The notes under the pieces are model-generated. The model searched no databases and was not told the origin of the DNA. It saw nothing but the letters and a program-made list of their open reading frames with translations. Below are positions 31,541-40,524 of a stretch of 44,500 nt of DNA, in pieces. Both the position numbers and the translations under genes were made by a program. Every line of letters starts with the position of its first letter. Position 1 is the first letter of the stretch. The DNA lies in assembly GCA_029262355.1 (NCBI GenBank), contig JAJCZO010000310.1, forward strand, positions 1 through 44,500, written 5' to 3'. Source of the stretch: Deltaproteobacteria bacterium (GTDB taxonomy: Bacteria > Desulfobacterota > Binatia > UBA12015).

Positions 31541-31572
31541 AGGCGGGGCCGCGCAAGCCGGCGGCTCCGCCT
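31541..31572 (+). terminator. 12-bp hairpin between bufferin and MNIO genes
   Basis: AGGCGGGGCCGC pairs with GCGGCTCCGCCT around an 8-base loop, all pairs formed if one G-U is allowed. It sits 17 bp after the precursor stop and 18 bp before the enzyme start. There is no U-run follows. Such elements between a RiPP precursor and its enzyme usually protect the 3' end or attenuate, so the peptide is made in excess. Confidence 0.6.
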
Positions 31573-31590
31573 GCGCACCAACCACTCGTA

Positions 31591-32466
31591 ATGGAAGCAA
31601 TCCCGAAACTCGGCATCGGCATCGGACTGCGCACTACACACTTCAGCGAACTCCTGGAGCGAAGCGCGCAGGTCGACTGGTTCGAGGCCGTTTCCGAGAA
31701 CTTCATGATGGACGGGGGCCGCCCCCTCCATGTCCTCGACCACGTGCGCCGCGACGCACCGGTCGTGCTCCACGGGGTCTCGCTCTCGATCGGAACGACC
31801 GATCCGCTCGACGAGACCTACCTCACGCGGCTCGCCACCCTGGCGCGCCGCTTCGAGCCCGAATGGATCTCCGACCACCTGTGCTGGACGGGCGCGAAGC
31901 ACCACAACCTCCACGATCTCCTGCCCCTTCCCTGGACCGAGGAGGTCCTCACCCACGTCGCCGAACGCGTGGCCCGCGTACAAGATGTGCTCGGCCGACG
32001 GCTCGTTCTCGAGAACGTGTCGAGCTATTTCACCTTCTCGCACTCGACCATGAGCGAAGCAGAGTTCCTGTCCGCACTGGTCGAGCGCGCGGACTGCGAT
32101 ATCCTGCTCGATGTGAACAATGTCTACGTGAGCGCGTTCAACCACGGATTCGACGCGCGGGCGTACATCGACACGATGCCTCGCGACCGTGTGGTCCAGC
32201 TCCACTTGGCCGGGCACAGCGACATGGGCACACACCTGCTCGACACCCACGACGCTCCCGTTTGCCCAGAGGTCTGGGACCTTTATCGCTATACGATTCG
32301 CCGGCTCGGGCGAGTGCCGACCCTGATCGAATGGGACGGCAACGTTCCCCCTCTCGCGACGCTCGAGGATGAGGTCTCGCGTGCACGGCTCATCTGCGAC
32401 GAAGTCGATGCGGAGACGCGTACGAAGAATGGAGGCGCTCGTGTCGGCCGCACCTTCGCTGCGTGA
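31591..32466 (+). CDS. DUF692 (MNIO) peptide-modifying iron enzyme, BufB/HvfB-like, 291 aa
   Basis: A TIM-barrel enzyme of the multinuclear non-heme iron oxidative family (as MbnB, HvfB, BufB). Metal ligand segments seen are VVLHGVSLSIG, SDHLCW, HNLHDLLPLP, LENVSSY, LLDVNNVYVSAFNHGFD and QLHLAGH, all at the usual spacing, then LIEWDGNVPP. It would oxidise cysteines of the Cys-rich peptide encoded 66 bp upstream. Length is typical. The following gene overlaps its 3' end by 26 bp, which fits the obligate enzyme-partner pair. Cytoplasmic, with no signal peptide. Confidence 0.93.
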   Translation: MEAIPKLGIGIGLRTTHFSELLERSAQVDWFEAVSENFMMDGGRPLHVLDHVRRDAPVVLHGVSLSIGTTDPLDETYLTRLATLARRFEPEWISDHLCWTGAKHHNLHDLLPLPWTEEVLTHVAERVARVQDVLGRRLVLENVSSYFTFSHSTMSEAEFLSALVERADCDILLDVNNVYVSAFNHGFDARAYIDTMPRDRVVQLHLAGHSDMGTHLLDTHDAPVCPEVWDLYRYTIRRLGRVPTLIEWDGNVPPLATLEDEVSRARLICDEVDAETRTKNGGARVGRTFAA

Positions 32467-33238
32467 GCTCCAACACCAGCTCGAAGGACTCTTCTCGCTC
32501 GGTGGCGCTGCCGACTGCGAAGCCCGCCTCAAGGATGCAGAGAGCTCCCTGCCCGTCGGCGGAGACGGTCGCCTCTCGCCGGCGCAGCGAATCGGCATCT
32601 ACACGGACATGATCTTCGCGCGCATCCGAGACGCGATTGCCGAAGACTTTAGCGCGACGGTCACTGCCCTGGGCGACGACGCGTGGGAATCGCTCATCGC
32701 CCGATACGTAGAGGCCCATCCAACGGACCACCCCGACCTGCGCCTTGCCGGGCGCCACCTCCCGGCCTACCTGCGTGCCACCGAGACACCTCAGATCGCC
32801 GACCTCGCGAGCTTCGAGTGGGCCCTGATCGACTCGTTCACCGCCGCGGACGCGCCCCTCCTGAGCGGTGACACCTTGCGCGCGCTCGCGCCCGAGGCCT
32901 GGCCAGCACTCGAGCTGCGCAGCGTGCCCTCGCTTCGCCTTCTGTGCGCAACCTCGCCGATCGACCAGACTCGCCGCAAGCTCCTCGACGGCGAGCCGAC
33001 CGACCTCGAGACCGTAGGACCGTTTACCCTGCGCGTCTGGCGACGCGAGCTGCGGGTGTTCCACAAGCGAGTTCCGCCTTTCGAGCACGAAGCGCTGCAG
33101 CACATCGCGCGAGGAACCACCTTCGCGGACCTCTGCGAGTGGATCGCCGAAGGCGACACGGGCGAAGACGCCTCCGAAGTCGCCGTTCGCCTCCTGCAAG
33201 GCTGGCTCGCCGACGAGTTGCTCATGGCCGCGCCGTGA
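32441..33238 (+). CDS. DUF2063 (HvfC/BufC) partner protein of the MNIO enzyme, 265 aa
   Basis: The N-terminal DUF2063 unit is seen in LRELQHQLEGLFSL, then RIGIYTDMIFARIRDAIAED, FSATVTALGDDAWESLIARY, HPTDHPDLRLAGRHLPAYLR and FEWALIDSF. It is followed by a C-terminal region that in relatives resembles a RiPP recognition element. It delivers the precursor peptide to the DUF692 enzyme. GTG 32441 is chosen for GGAGG five bases upstream; ATG 32429 is the alternative. It overlaps the enzyme gene in a shifted frame, which suggests coupled translation and a 1:1 complex. Confidence 0.88.
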   Translation: MSAAPSLRELQHQLEGLFSLGGAADCEARLKDAESSLPVGGDGRLSPAQRIGIYTDMIFARIRDAIAEDFSATVTALGDDAWESLIARYVEAHPTDHPDLRLAGRHLPAYLRATETPQIADLASFEWALIDSFTAADAPLLSGDTLRALAPEAWPALELRSVPSLRLLCATSPIDQTRRKLLDGEPTDLETVGPFTLRVWRRELRVFHKRVPPFEHEALQHIARGTTFADLCEWIAEGDTGEDASEVAVRLLQGWLADELLMAAP

Positions 33239-33334
33239 GTTTAGCCGCTCGGGACACGCCCCTGGACACCCGGCCTCCTTCCATCGGCGTTCGGGACGCG
33301 CACGATCGTCGCCTCTCGTTCAGGATCTGAAACC

Positions 33335-33769
33335 ATGGCACCTCTCCTCCGCACCGTCCTCGTGCTCGGAACGATCTTCATCGCCGTGATCGCCGGTATC
33401 ACTTTCGTCGCGACCGAAGGGGCCGAGGTCGTCGTCCTCTCGACGCGCGGGCCCAACGGAACCACGCGGAAGACCCGGGTGTGGGTCGCCGACCTCGACG
33501 GCGCGGCGTGGGTCGAAGCGGCCAACCCCGAACGCGACTTCTACGCCGACCTGCAACGGAACCCGACGGTTTCAATGGAGCGAAACGGCGAAACGCGCCC
33601 GTACATCGCCAAGGTGTTTCCTGGCGCCGAGGGAAACCAACGGATTCGAGCCTTGCTCCGGGAGAAATACGGATGGGCGGACTGGTGGCTGCAGCAGCTC
33701 GTCGACACGTCGCAGTCCATTGCCGTGCGGCTCGACGCCCCTACCGGCTTCGTCGCACCTCGTCAGTAG
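33335..33769 (+). CDS. Nitroreductase/deazaflavin-dependent (DDN-like) membrane-anchored protein, 144 aa
   Basis: An N-terminal membrane segment (VLVLGTIFIAVIAGITFVAT) precedes a split-barrel of the nitroreductase/DUF385 type: EVVVLSTRGPNGTTRKTRVW, AANPERDFYADLQRNPTVSM and WWLQQLVDT. Family members use F420 or flavin to reduce quinones or nitro compounds. It follows the BufC gene by 96 bp on the same strand and could be its distal operon member. It is convergent with the flippase gene (1-bp gap between stops). Cofactor use is inferred. Confidence 0.7.
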   Translation: MAPLLRTVLVLGTIFIAVIAGITFVATEGAEVVVLSTRGPNGTTRKTRVWVADLDGAAWVEAANPERDFYADLQRNPTVSMERNGETRPYIAKVFPGAEGNQRIRALLREKYGWADWWLQQLVDTSQSIAVRLDAPTGFVAPRQ

Positions 33770-33770
33770 A

Positions 33771-35213
33771 TCAGAGCTCCCGCGCGCGGAGGCGATTCAA
33801 TACGTGGCGGTTCGCCCACAACCAGGCGAGCGCCATCACGAGCGGCACGACCCGACCCACGATCATGTCCGCTTGAAGCGTAAGGATGACGCCGACCGCC
33901 ACACCCGGCACCGCCCAACGCAGCAAGCGCCGGTTTTCGGCGTGCACTCTGTAGCCCAGCACGCGGTGATGGTAGCTGTACGCGATCACCAGGGAGATTC
34001 CGTTCGCTGCGAAATATGCGGCGGCCGCCGCGGTGACCCCGAGATATGGCATCAACACGGTCGAAAGAGCCGCCCAGAGCCCCCAGTACAACAGCGCTTG
34101 GAAGACCAGGAACCGTAGTCGGTCGCGCGGCAAGAGCGAGATGTTCATCGACTGGCGCCCCATGGCCATCAGCTCGCCGACGAGTTGCCAGGCCACCATC
34201 CCCGCCGCCACCAGAAAGGCCTCGGTAAAGAGGATCGGAATCCAGATCTCACGCGTCGCGAGAAGCGCCAGCACCCCTGGCGCCAGCACCGTGAGAACGA
34301 TGCGCAGGAAGTTGTTCTGGAGATGCATGATCGCCTCGGGGTCTTCCAACCGTGTCGCGACCTTCGGCATCCCGTAGCTCCACAGCGCCGTCCCGAGCAG
34401 TCCGAGGTAGTTCTGCCCGACCTGCCAGGCGACCTGGTAATAGCCGTTCGCCTCTGTTCCGAGCTGACGGAGGATCTCGGCACGCACGTACACGGCGACA
34501 CCGGCCGCGGCGAGGCTCGTCAAGGTCAGCGCGCCGGCGAGACGCATCAGCCGGCGCGCGGTGGCCCCATCCACCCGCTCGGGGCGAAGTGAGAGCTTCA
34601 GAGGGCGCGCCACACGGCTCCAAAGAAGCCATCCTCCGACCAGGAGAGCGATAGTCTCGACGAGGGCGAACGAAGCCACGGCGCCCTCGACGCCCCAGGA
34701 GCGCGCAAGGAGCGCCATCGCGACAACGGCGGTGACCGACTCCACCACCGCGATCAAGAGGTAGGTACGATAGTCCAGTACGCCCGCGAAGGTTCGGGCG
34801 ATCACCTTCGCTGGCACCGACACCGCCACCGTCACCGCGACGATCACGACCAACATGCCCTGGCCCGAGTCGCCATACGCCCAATCCGCCACACCGGCCG
34901 CCGCCAGTCCGGCGAAGGTCGCCATCGTCAGACCCAGGACCGTCACGAGCGTGAGAGTCGTGACGATCAAGCGCTCCAGGCCTCGGGTATCGCCGCGGCC
35001 GTGATACTCCGCGATGAGCTTCAGGTACCCACTGCGCGTTCCGAGCGTCGCCAGCGCCGTCAGCAGCTCCCGCAATGCCTGCGCCTGCGCGAGGATCCCC
35101 ATCCCTGCCGGACCGAGCAGGGAGGCAGCGATCTTCGTGCGCACCGCGCCGAGCACGAGCAGGACGGCGCGCTGGGACGTCAGCAGCCCGACGGATCGGA
35201 CCAGCTCACTCAT
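33771..35213 (-). CDS. Wzx-like polysaccharide flippase (MOP superfamily), 480 aa
   Basis: About 12-14 hydrophobic segments run along the protein. The start LLTSQRAVLLVLGAVRTKIA, then LLGPAGMGILAQAQAL and a GTRSGYLKLIAEY segment are characteristic of O-antigen/teichoic-acid translocases. It would flip lipid-linked oligosaccharides across the inner membrane. No glycosyltransferase genes are nearby, so the glycan cannot be named. ATG at 35213 is consistent with the family's N-terminus. Confidence 0.8.
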   Translation of the reverse strand: MSELVRSVGLLTSQRAVLLVLGAVRTKIAASLLGPAGMGILAQAQALRELLTALATLGTRSGYLKLIAEYHGRGDTRGLERLIVTTLTLVTVLGLTMATFAGLAAAGVADWAYGDSGQGMLVVIVAVTVAVSVPAKVIARTFAGVLDYRTYLLIAVVESVTAVVAMALLARSWGVEGAVASFALVETIALLVGGWLLWSRVARPLKLSLRPERVDGATARRLMRLAGALTLTSLAAAGVAVYVRAEILRQLGTEANGYYQVAWQVGQNYLGLLGTALWSYGMPKVATRLEDPEAIMHLQNNFLRIVLTVLAPGVLALLATREIWIPILFTEAFLVAAGMVAWQLVGELMAMGRQSMNISLLPRDRLRFLVFQALLYWGLWAALSTVLMPYLGVTAAAAAYFAANGISLVIAYSYHHRVLGYRVHAENRRLLRWAVPGVAVGVILTLQADMIVGRVVPLVMALAWLWANRHVLNRLRAREL

Positions 35214-35301
35214 GGCGCGACCGCGGGCACGCCCCTGGACCTCATCATGCCGACGCGGAGCTCAACGAGGCCGCGCCGCCAGCAACCCGGCCACGCTGTG
35301 G

Positions 35302-36096
35302 CTACTCCAGGCCCATGAGCGCAGTGATCCCGAAGCGGTGGCCGGCCATGAATCCACCATCGACCGCGAGCTCCTGGCCCGTCACGAACGACGCTTCGTC
35401 GGACGCGAAAAAGAGGATGCCATTGGCGACCTCCTCCGGGCGCCCGAAGCGGCCGAGCTGATGGGCATATTTGATCCTCTCGCGCACCTCGCTCATCATC
35501 TCCATCTCCATCACGGTGCGCAGCAGGGGTGTGTCGATGAAGCCCGGGCAGATCGTGTTCACGCGAATGCCCTGCTTCGCGTAGTCCATCGCGAGGTTCT
35601 TGCCGAGAAGCACGACCCCACCCTTCGACGCATTGTAGGCACTCCCCCCCTCGCTGCCCTGTAGACCCTCGATGCTCGCGATGTTCACGATGCTGCCGCT
35701 CTTGCGCTCGAGCATGCCAGGCAAGACGTGCTTGCAGACGAGGAACGTGCCCTTCAGGTTGATGTCGACGACGCGATCCCATTCGTCGCCGTCAACGAGG
35801 TGTACCGGCCCGCCACCGGCGACGCCGGCCGCGTTCACCGCGATATCGACGCGACCCAGCTTCGCGCTCGCCTGCGCCACACTATCGCGCACCACGCCCT
35901 CGTCACGCACGTCGCCCGCAACGAGGAAGCTGCCCGGTGCGTTCTGCACGGCCGCCTTCCAGTCCTCGTCACCGGTGCCGTTGACATCGAAACCCGCGAC
36001 CGTTGCGCCCTCGCGCGCAAACACGCGCGCCGTCGCCGAGCCGATACCCGACGCCGCTCCGGTGACGAACGCTACTTTCCCCTCGAGCCGCCCCAT
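35302..36096 (-). CDS. Short-chain dehydrogenase/reductase (classical SDR), 264 aa
   Basis: Rossmann fold with TGAASGIG (12-19), the NAAG-type NAAGVAG, the Ser-Tyr-Lys set (NIASIEG, then SAYNASKGG) and CPGFIDTP. FabG-like length; the end reads ELAVDGGFMAG. It oxidises or reduces an alcohol/ketone with NAD(P)(H); the Asp in GFDVNG after strand 2 favours NAD. The start at ATG 36096 has GGGGAGG five bases upstream; the longer in-frame start at 36144 is rejected. It is followed downstream by the flippase gene. Substrate unknown. Confidence 0.85.
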   Translation of the reverse strand: MGRLEGKVAFVTGAASGIGSATARVFAREGATVAGFDVNGTGDEDWKAAVQNAPGSFLVAGDVRDEGVVRDSVAQASAKLGRVDIAVNAAGVAGGGPVHLVDGDEWDRVVDINLKGTFLVCKHVLPGMLERKSGSIVNIASIEGLQGSEGGSAYNASKGGVVLLGKNLAMDYAKQGIRVNTICPGFIDTPLLRTVMEMEMMSEVRERIKYAHQLGRFGRPEEVANGILFFASDEASFVTGQELAVDGGFMAGHRFGITALMGLE

Positions 36097-36171
36097 GTCT
36101 TCCTCCCCGTGATGCATTCTCGACTGACGGACGTCAGCCGACACTTGTCGTGCTACGTCAGTTCACGACCG

Positions 36172-37590
36172 TCAAGTCCTCGTCGCCGCACGTGGCGCCA
36201 CCGCAAGTGCCAGCCCCGTGCGCGTCCAACGCCCCGTCGCGAGCCACGCGCCCATCGCGGCGGTCGAAGATGCCGTGCCGATCAGCGAACCCATCCAGAT
36301 ACCCGTCGGCCCGTGCGTCGCCGCAAGCAGGTAGGCGCTCGGGATTCCGATCGCCAACGTGCTGCCGACCGAGATCAGCATCGGCACGATGAAGTCACCC
36401 GCGCCCTGCAAGGCCCGCATCGCGACGAGATTGAAGCCCATCAACACGAAGCTCCCTGCCGAGTACATGAGGAACTCGCTGCCGAGCTCGATGACCTCCG
36501 GATCGGACGTGATGAGCCCGAGCAGCTGACGGCGAAACAAGAAGACGACACCGGCGAAGCTCCACATGACCGAGCCGTGCACCAACACCCCCGTTCCGAT
36601 CGCCCGCCAGGCTCTGGGAACATTCCCCGCGCCAAGCGCCTGCCCCACCAGAGTCGCGCACGCGGTCGCGAGCGGAAAGGAGAACGCCGGCACGATCATG
36701 CCGATCCGGAGCCCAATCGAGTAGGCGGTCTGCACCGACGGGCCGAAGTCCGCCGCGAGTCGCAGGAACGCGAACGTCGTCGCCACCATTCCCATCATCT
36801 GAAGCGCGGGCGGCCAGGCATTGCGAAGGATCGTCAACAAGGCCCCCGGGTCCGGGATCAGGTGGCGTGCGCGTAATCGGACGCGCGACGAACCGCGAAA
36901 CAGCACGGTCAGTCCGACCGCAAGAGCCGACCACTGCCCGATCGAGATCGCGATGGCTACGCCCAGCACACCCAGGGCCGGGGCGCCCAGGTTGCCGAAG
37001 ATCAACACCCACTCCATGAAGAGCGAGACGACAACCTGCACGAGGTTTGCGAGCAGCGGTGTCACCGTGTCGCCCGCCCCAACGAGGATGGCGCGGAACA
37101 TCATGCTGCCGATCAGCCCGAACGACAGCACCGAAAGAACCTGAAGGTACGAAACGCCGAGTTCCGCGAAGCTCGGGTCGGGCCGGGCGAATCCGAACAG
37201 CTCTTCGGGAAAGAGTAGACCCGCCGCGGCGACCACCACCGACAGAATCGCAGCCATGACGAGCGCCTGCCCTCCGAAGTGCTCCGCGCCGTCGGTCTGC
37301 CCCGCGCCAACCGAGCGGGCGATCAACGACTGGGTCGCAAAGTTCATCCCCATCATGACCATCGTCACGACCTGCCACACGGTCTGATTCACCATGATCA
37401 CCGCGGCCAATGGCCCCTCGCCGAGCCGACTGAGGAAGGCCAGGTCGACGACCTGAAACACGACACCGATGGCGAGACTGCCGACAATCATCGGCAGAGC
37501 CAAGGCGACGAGCGACGAGACCAGTCGTCCGCGCGTGTAGTCACGCCCGCGAAGGCCAGCGAGAAAGCCGCGCACGTAGTTGGGTAACAC
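36172..37590 (-). CDS. MATE-family multidrug/cation exporter, 472 aa
   Basis: Twelve hydrophobic segments in two halves with MATE signatures: VSSLVALALPMIVGSLAIGV, DLAFLSRLGEGPLAAV, FATQSLIARSVGAG, and in the second half ALGAGNVPRAWRAI and SVMWSFAGVVFLF. It exports drugs or metabolites using a Na+ or H+ gradient. The start is uncertain. GTG 37590 leaves 65 bp before the divergent citrate synthase; the longest in-frame ATG (37668) would overlap that gene and is rejected. Confidence 0.85.
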   Translation of the reverse strand: MLPNYVRGFLAGLRGRDYTRGRLVSSLVALALPMIVGSLAIGVVFQVVDLAFLSRLGEGPLAAVIMVNQTVWQVVTMVMMGMNFATQSLIARSVGAGQTDGAEHFGGQALVMAAILSVVVAAAGLLFPEELFGFARPDPSFAELGVSYLQVLSVLSFGLIGSMMFRAILVGAGDTVTPLLANLVQVVVSLFMEWVLIFGNLGAPALGVLGVAIAISIGQWSALAVGLTVLFRGSSRVRLRARHLIPDPGALLTILRNAWPPALQMMGMVATTFAFLRLAADFGPSVQTAYSIGLRIGMIVPAFSFPLATACATLVGQALGAGNVPRAWRAIGTGVLVHGSVMWSFAGVVFLFRRQLLGLITSDPEVIELGSEFLMYSAGSFVLMGFNLVAMRALQGAGDFIVPMLISVGSTLAIGIPSAYLLAATHGPTGIWMGSLIGTASSTAAMGAWLATGRWTRTGLALAVAPRAATRT

Positions 37591-37655
37591 CCCGTCTCGA
37601 CGCCAGCCACCGCGCTCGACTGGCAACCGGGCCGCGCTGGCGATATGTGCCTGGC

Positions 37656-38981
37656 ATGGCCGATACATTGACGATCACCGACAACCGCACCGGTAAGACG
37701 GTCGAAGTCCCCATCGAGAACGGCGCGATTCCGACAAAGGCGCTCCTGCAGCTCAAGACCTCGGATGACGACATTGGCCTGAGGGGCTACGACCCGTCGT
37801 TCACGAACACCGCGGCCTGCAAGAGTCGCATCACGTTCATCGACGGCGAGAAGGGCATCCTGCAGTATCGGGGGTACCCAATCGAGCAGCTCGCCGAGAA
37901 GAGCAACTATCTCGAAACTGCCTACCTCATCGTCAAAGGCGAGCTACCCGACGCCGCGCACTTCACGCGCTGGGAGCGTAACATCACCATGCATACGATG
38001 GTGCACGAGAACATCAAGACGTTCATCTCCGGGTTTCGGTACGATGCGCACCCGATGGGCATCTTGCTCGGCACGGTCGGGGCACTCTCCACGTTCTACC
38101 CAGACGCCCACGACGTCGAGAATCTCGAGTCCCGTCGCCTACAGACACGAAGACTCATCGGAAAGCTGCCGACGATCGCCGCCTACGCCTACCGCCACAG
38201 CCGCGGCTATCCCTACGTCTCGCCGGACAACGAGCTCAGCTACACCGGCAACTTCCTCTCGATGCTGTTCCAGATGCGCGAACGTCGCTACGTTCCGAAC
38301 CCGGTCATCGAGCGTGCTCTCGATACCCTGTTCGTTCTGCACGGAGACCATGAGCAGAACTGTTCGGCCAACGCGGTCCGTGCAGTCGGCAGCTCACTCG
38401 TCGACCCCTACTCCGCCGTCGCAGCCGGCATTGCCGCATTGTACGGGCCGCTCCACGGCGGAGCGAATGAGGCGGTCGTCCGGATGCTCGAGAGCATCGG
38501 CTCGGTCCAGAACGTGGCGAAGTCGGTTGCCCGGTTCAAGAAGGGCGAAGAACGGCTCATGGGCTTCGGCCACCGCGTGTACAAGAACTTCGACCCACGC
38601 GGCACGATCATCAAGAAGCTCGCGTACGACGTCTTCGAAGTCACCGGCAAGAACCCCCTGATCGACGTCGCCCTCGAGCTCGAGCGCATCGCCCTGCAGG
38701 ACGATTACTTCCTCAAGCGCAAGCTCTACCCGAACGTCGATTTCTATTCCGCCATCATCTACCAGGCCATGGGATTCCCGATGAAGATGTTCCCGGTGCT
38801 CTTTGCCATCGGACGAACGTCCGGATGGCTCGCCCAGTGGGCCGAGATGCTGCGGGACCCCGAACAACGCATTGCGCGACCACGCCAGCTGTACCTCGGC
38901 GAGATGGATCGCGACTACGTCGACATCGCCCAGCGGCCCGCCCCGACCGACCGCGAGGACATGGTCAGCGACAGCATCTAA
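37656..38981 (+). CDS. gltA: Citrate synthase (type II), 441 aa
   Basis: Condenses acetyl-CoA and oxaloacetate to citrate. Catalytic residues are seen at His267 (YGPLHGGANEAV), His306 (GFGHRVYKNFDPRG) and Asp362 (NVDFYS); FVLHGDHEQNCS is also conserved. The N-terminal region GLRGYDPSFTNTAACKS marks the longer hexameric (type II) form regulated by NADH in Gram-negatives. ATG 37656 is chosen over an in-frame ATG at 37647. The stop overlaps the next start (TAATG), so it leads an operon with an SDR, CrcB and DUF190. Confidence 0.95.
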   Translation: MADTLTITDNRTGKTVEVPIENGAIPTKALLQLKTSDDDIGLRGYDPSFTNTAACKSRITFIDGEKGILQYRGYPIEQLAEKSNYLETAYLIVKGELPDAAHFTRWERNITMHTMVHENIKTFISGFRYDAHPMGILLGTVGALSTFYPDAHDVENLESRRLQTRRLIGKLPTIAAYAYRHSRGYPYVSPDNELSYTGNFLSMLFQMRERRYVPNPVIERALDTLFVLHGDHEQNCSANAVRAVGSSLVDPYSAVAAGIAALYGPLHGGANEAVVRMLESIGSVQNVAKSVARFKKGEERLMGFGHRVYKNFDPRGTIIKKLAYDVFEVTGKNPLIDVALELERIALQDDYFLKRKLYPNVDFYSAIIYQAMGFPMKMFPVLFAIGRTSGWLAQWAEMLRDPEQRIARPRQLYLGEMDRDYVDIAQRPAPTDREDMVSDSI

Positions 38982-39742
38982 TGGGCATCTACGTCGTCAC
39001 GGGAAGCGCCTCCGGCCTGGGCGCCGCGACTCTCGCAAGGCTCGAGGCGCGCGGCCATCGCGTGATCGGTGTCGATCAACACGAAGCGGAGGTCGTAGCG
39101 GACCTCGCCACCGCGGAGGGCCGGGCGAAGGCGATCGCGGGAGCACTCGCCGCCAGCGGCGGCACCCTCGAGGGCGTCGTGTCGTGCGCCGGGCTCGCGC
39201 CGTTTCACGAAACCACGGCGATCACCCGCGTGAACTACTTCGGCGCGATGGCCATCCTCGATGGCCTGCGCGATGCACTGGCCCGGGGCGAGCACCCGGC
39301 GGCGGTAGGCATCGCGACGATCGGCATCGTCTTCGATGCGATCATGCTTCCAGACTACCTCGAGGCCTGCCACGCGGGCGACGAGCAACGCGCTGTCGAC
39401 ATCATCGCCTCGACAGACGGCACCACCTCGTACTCCAACGCCAAGCGCGCGCTCGCACAGGCCGTGCGGCGCCGAGCGCTCGAGTGGGGCGGGCTCGGCA
39501 TCCGCCTGAATGCGATCGCACCCGGGAAGATGGAGACGCCCATGCTCGACGGCTTGCTCGCTCGCCCCGACTTTGCCCCGACGATCGATGCGCTGCCGGT
39601 AGGCCTCGGCCGCTCCGCCCCGCCGGACGAAATGGCGGCAGTCGTCGCCTTCCTTTTGAGTGCCGAAGCCAGCTACGTCCACGGACAGGTCCTCTTCGTC
39701 GACGGCGGCTCGGACGCGGTCGTTCGGCCGGACTTCGTTTAG
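38981..39742 (+). CDS. Short-chain dehydrogenase/reductase, 3-alpha-hydroxysteroid-type, 253 aa
   Basis: TGSASGLG (8-15) is the nucleotide-binding turn; Asp in GVDQHEAEVVADL suggests NAD(H). The active site is TSYSNAKRA (Tyr and Lys), with IVSCAGL-type and FVDGGSDAVV end segments. The long insert between the cofactor half and the active site, and the VADLATAEGR pattern, recall 3-alpha-hydroxysteroid dehydrogenase/carbonyl reductases. The start overlaps the citrate synthase stop by one base. Substrate not known. Confidence 0.85.
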   Translation: MGIYVVTGSASGLGAATLARLEARGHRVIGVDQHEAEVVADLATAEGRAKAIAGALAASGGTLEGVVSCAGLAPFHETTAITRVNYFGAMAILDGLRDALARGEHPAAVGIATIGIVFDAIMLPDYLEACHAGDEQRAVDIIASTDGTTSYSNAKRALAQAVRRRALEWGGLGIRLNAIAPGKMETPMLDGLLARPDFAPTIDALPVGLGRSAPPDEMAAVVAFLLSAEASYVHGQVLFVDGGSDAVVRPDFV

Positions 39743-39751
39743 GACGATCCG

Positions 39752-40132
39752 GTGCGCTTCTTGGTGATCGCCGTCGGTGGAGGCCTCGGCGCCGTGCTGC
39801 GCTTCTCGCTCGCGGGCGCCGTGCAACGCCTGAGCGACACCGCCTTCCCGATCGGCACGCTGGTCGTGAACGTGACCGGGTGCCTCGTGATCGGGTTTCT
39901 CGGCGCGCTGTTCTCGGGCCCGGCGCTGGTTCGTGATGAATGGCGCCTCTTCCTTCTCGTCGGTGTGCTCGGCGGCTTCACGACCTTCTCCTCGTTCGGC
40001 TTCGAGACTCTGTCGCTGATTGACGCCGGCGATTGGGTACGAGCAGGTGCGAACGTTCTACTGAGCAATGGCATCGGCCTCGTCGCCGTGTGGTTCGGCT
40101 ACCGACTCGCCGGTGCCCTCCAGGGAGTCTGA
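39752..40132 (+). CDS. crcB: CrcB/FluC fluoride channel, 126 aa
   Basis: Four membrane helices with the family motifs: GGGLGAVLRF, TLVVNVTGCLVIGFL (pore Asn) and GVLGGFTTFSSFGFET (Phe box and Thr/Ser for fluoride). It works as a dual-topology dimer that lets fluoride leave the cell. The start is GTG at 39752. It is the third gene of the citrate synthase operon, and the DUF190 gene follows after 2 bp. No fluoride riboswitch is visible upstream within the operon. Confidence 0.93.
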   Translation: MRFLVIAVGGGLGAVLRFSLAGAVQRLSDTAFPIGTLVVNVTGCLVIGFLGALFSGPALVRDEWRLFLLVGVLGGFTTFSSFGFETLSLIDAGDWVRAGANVLLSNGIGLVAVWFGYRLAGALQGV

Positions 40133-40134
40133 AG

Positions 40135-40467
40135 ATGGCAAACCCCGAAGAAGGCTGCGCGCTGCGAATCTACATCACCGAGAGCGACAGGGCCGGAAGC
40201 ATGCCCCTGTTCGAAGCCATCGTGCAGAAGGCCGAGGAAGTAGGTCTCTCCGGAGCAACCGTGCTTCGCGCCTCGATGGGCTTCGGACCGAAGCACCACA
40301 TGGTAGCCGCGAAGGTTCTGCGCCTGAGCGCCGACCTGCCCATCCTGGTCGAAGTCATCGACACTCGAGCGAAGATCGACGAGCTCTTGCCGCACCTCGA
40401 GAAGATGATTGAGCACGGCCTCGCCACGCTCGAGCCCGTCGAGCTACGGCGCTACTCGTCGAACTGA
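40135..40467 (+). CDS. DUF190 family (PII-like) protein, 110 aa
   Basis: A small alpha/beta protein with LRIYITESDRAGSMPLFEAI, GATVLRASMGFGPKHH and LPILVEVIDTRAKIDELLPH, the typical DUF190 pattern with a PII-like ferredoxin fold. The gene starts 2 bp after crcB, a pairing seen widely, so a role in fluoride resistance is likely though unproven. Confidence 0.9.
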   Translation: MANPEEGCALRIYITESDRAGSMPLFEAIVQKAEEVGLSGATVLRASMGFGPKHHMVAAKVLRLSADLPILVEVIDTRAKIDELLPHLEKMIEHGLATLEPVELRRYSSN

Positions 40468-40524
40468 GCCGCCCGGCGGGCTATCGGGTCGCGGGCGCGG
40501 CGGGTTCTGAGGTATACGGGTCGG

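Noticed and set aside
39600..39760. Fluoride riboswitch upstream of crcB
   Set aside because: The upstream DNA is coding sequence of the SDR gene and I see no crcB-motif pseudoknot.
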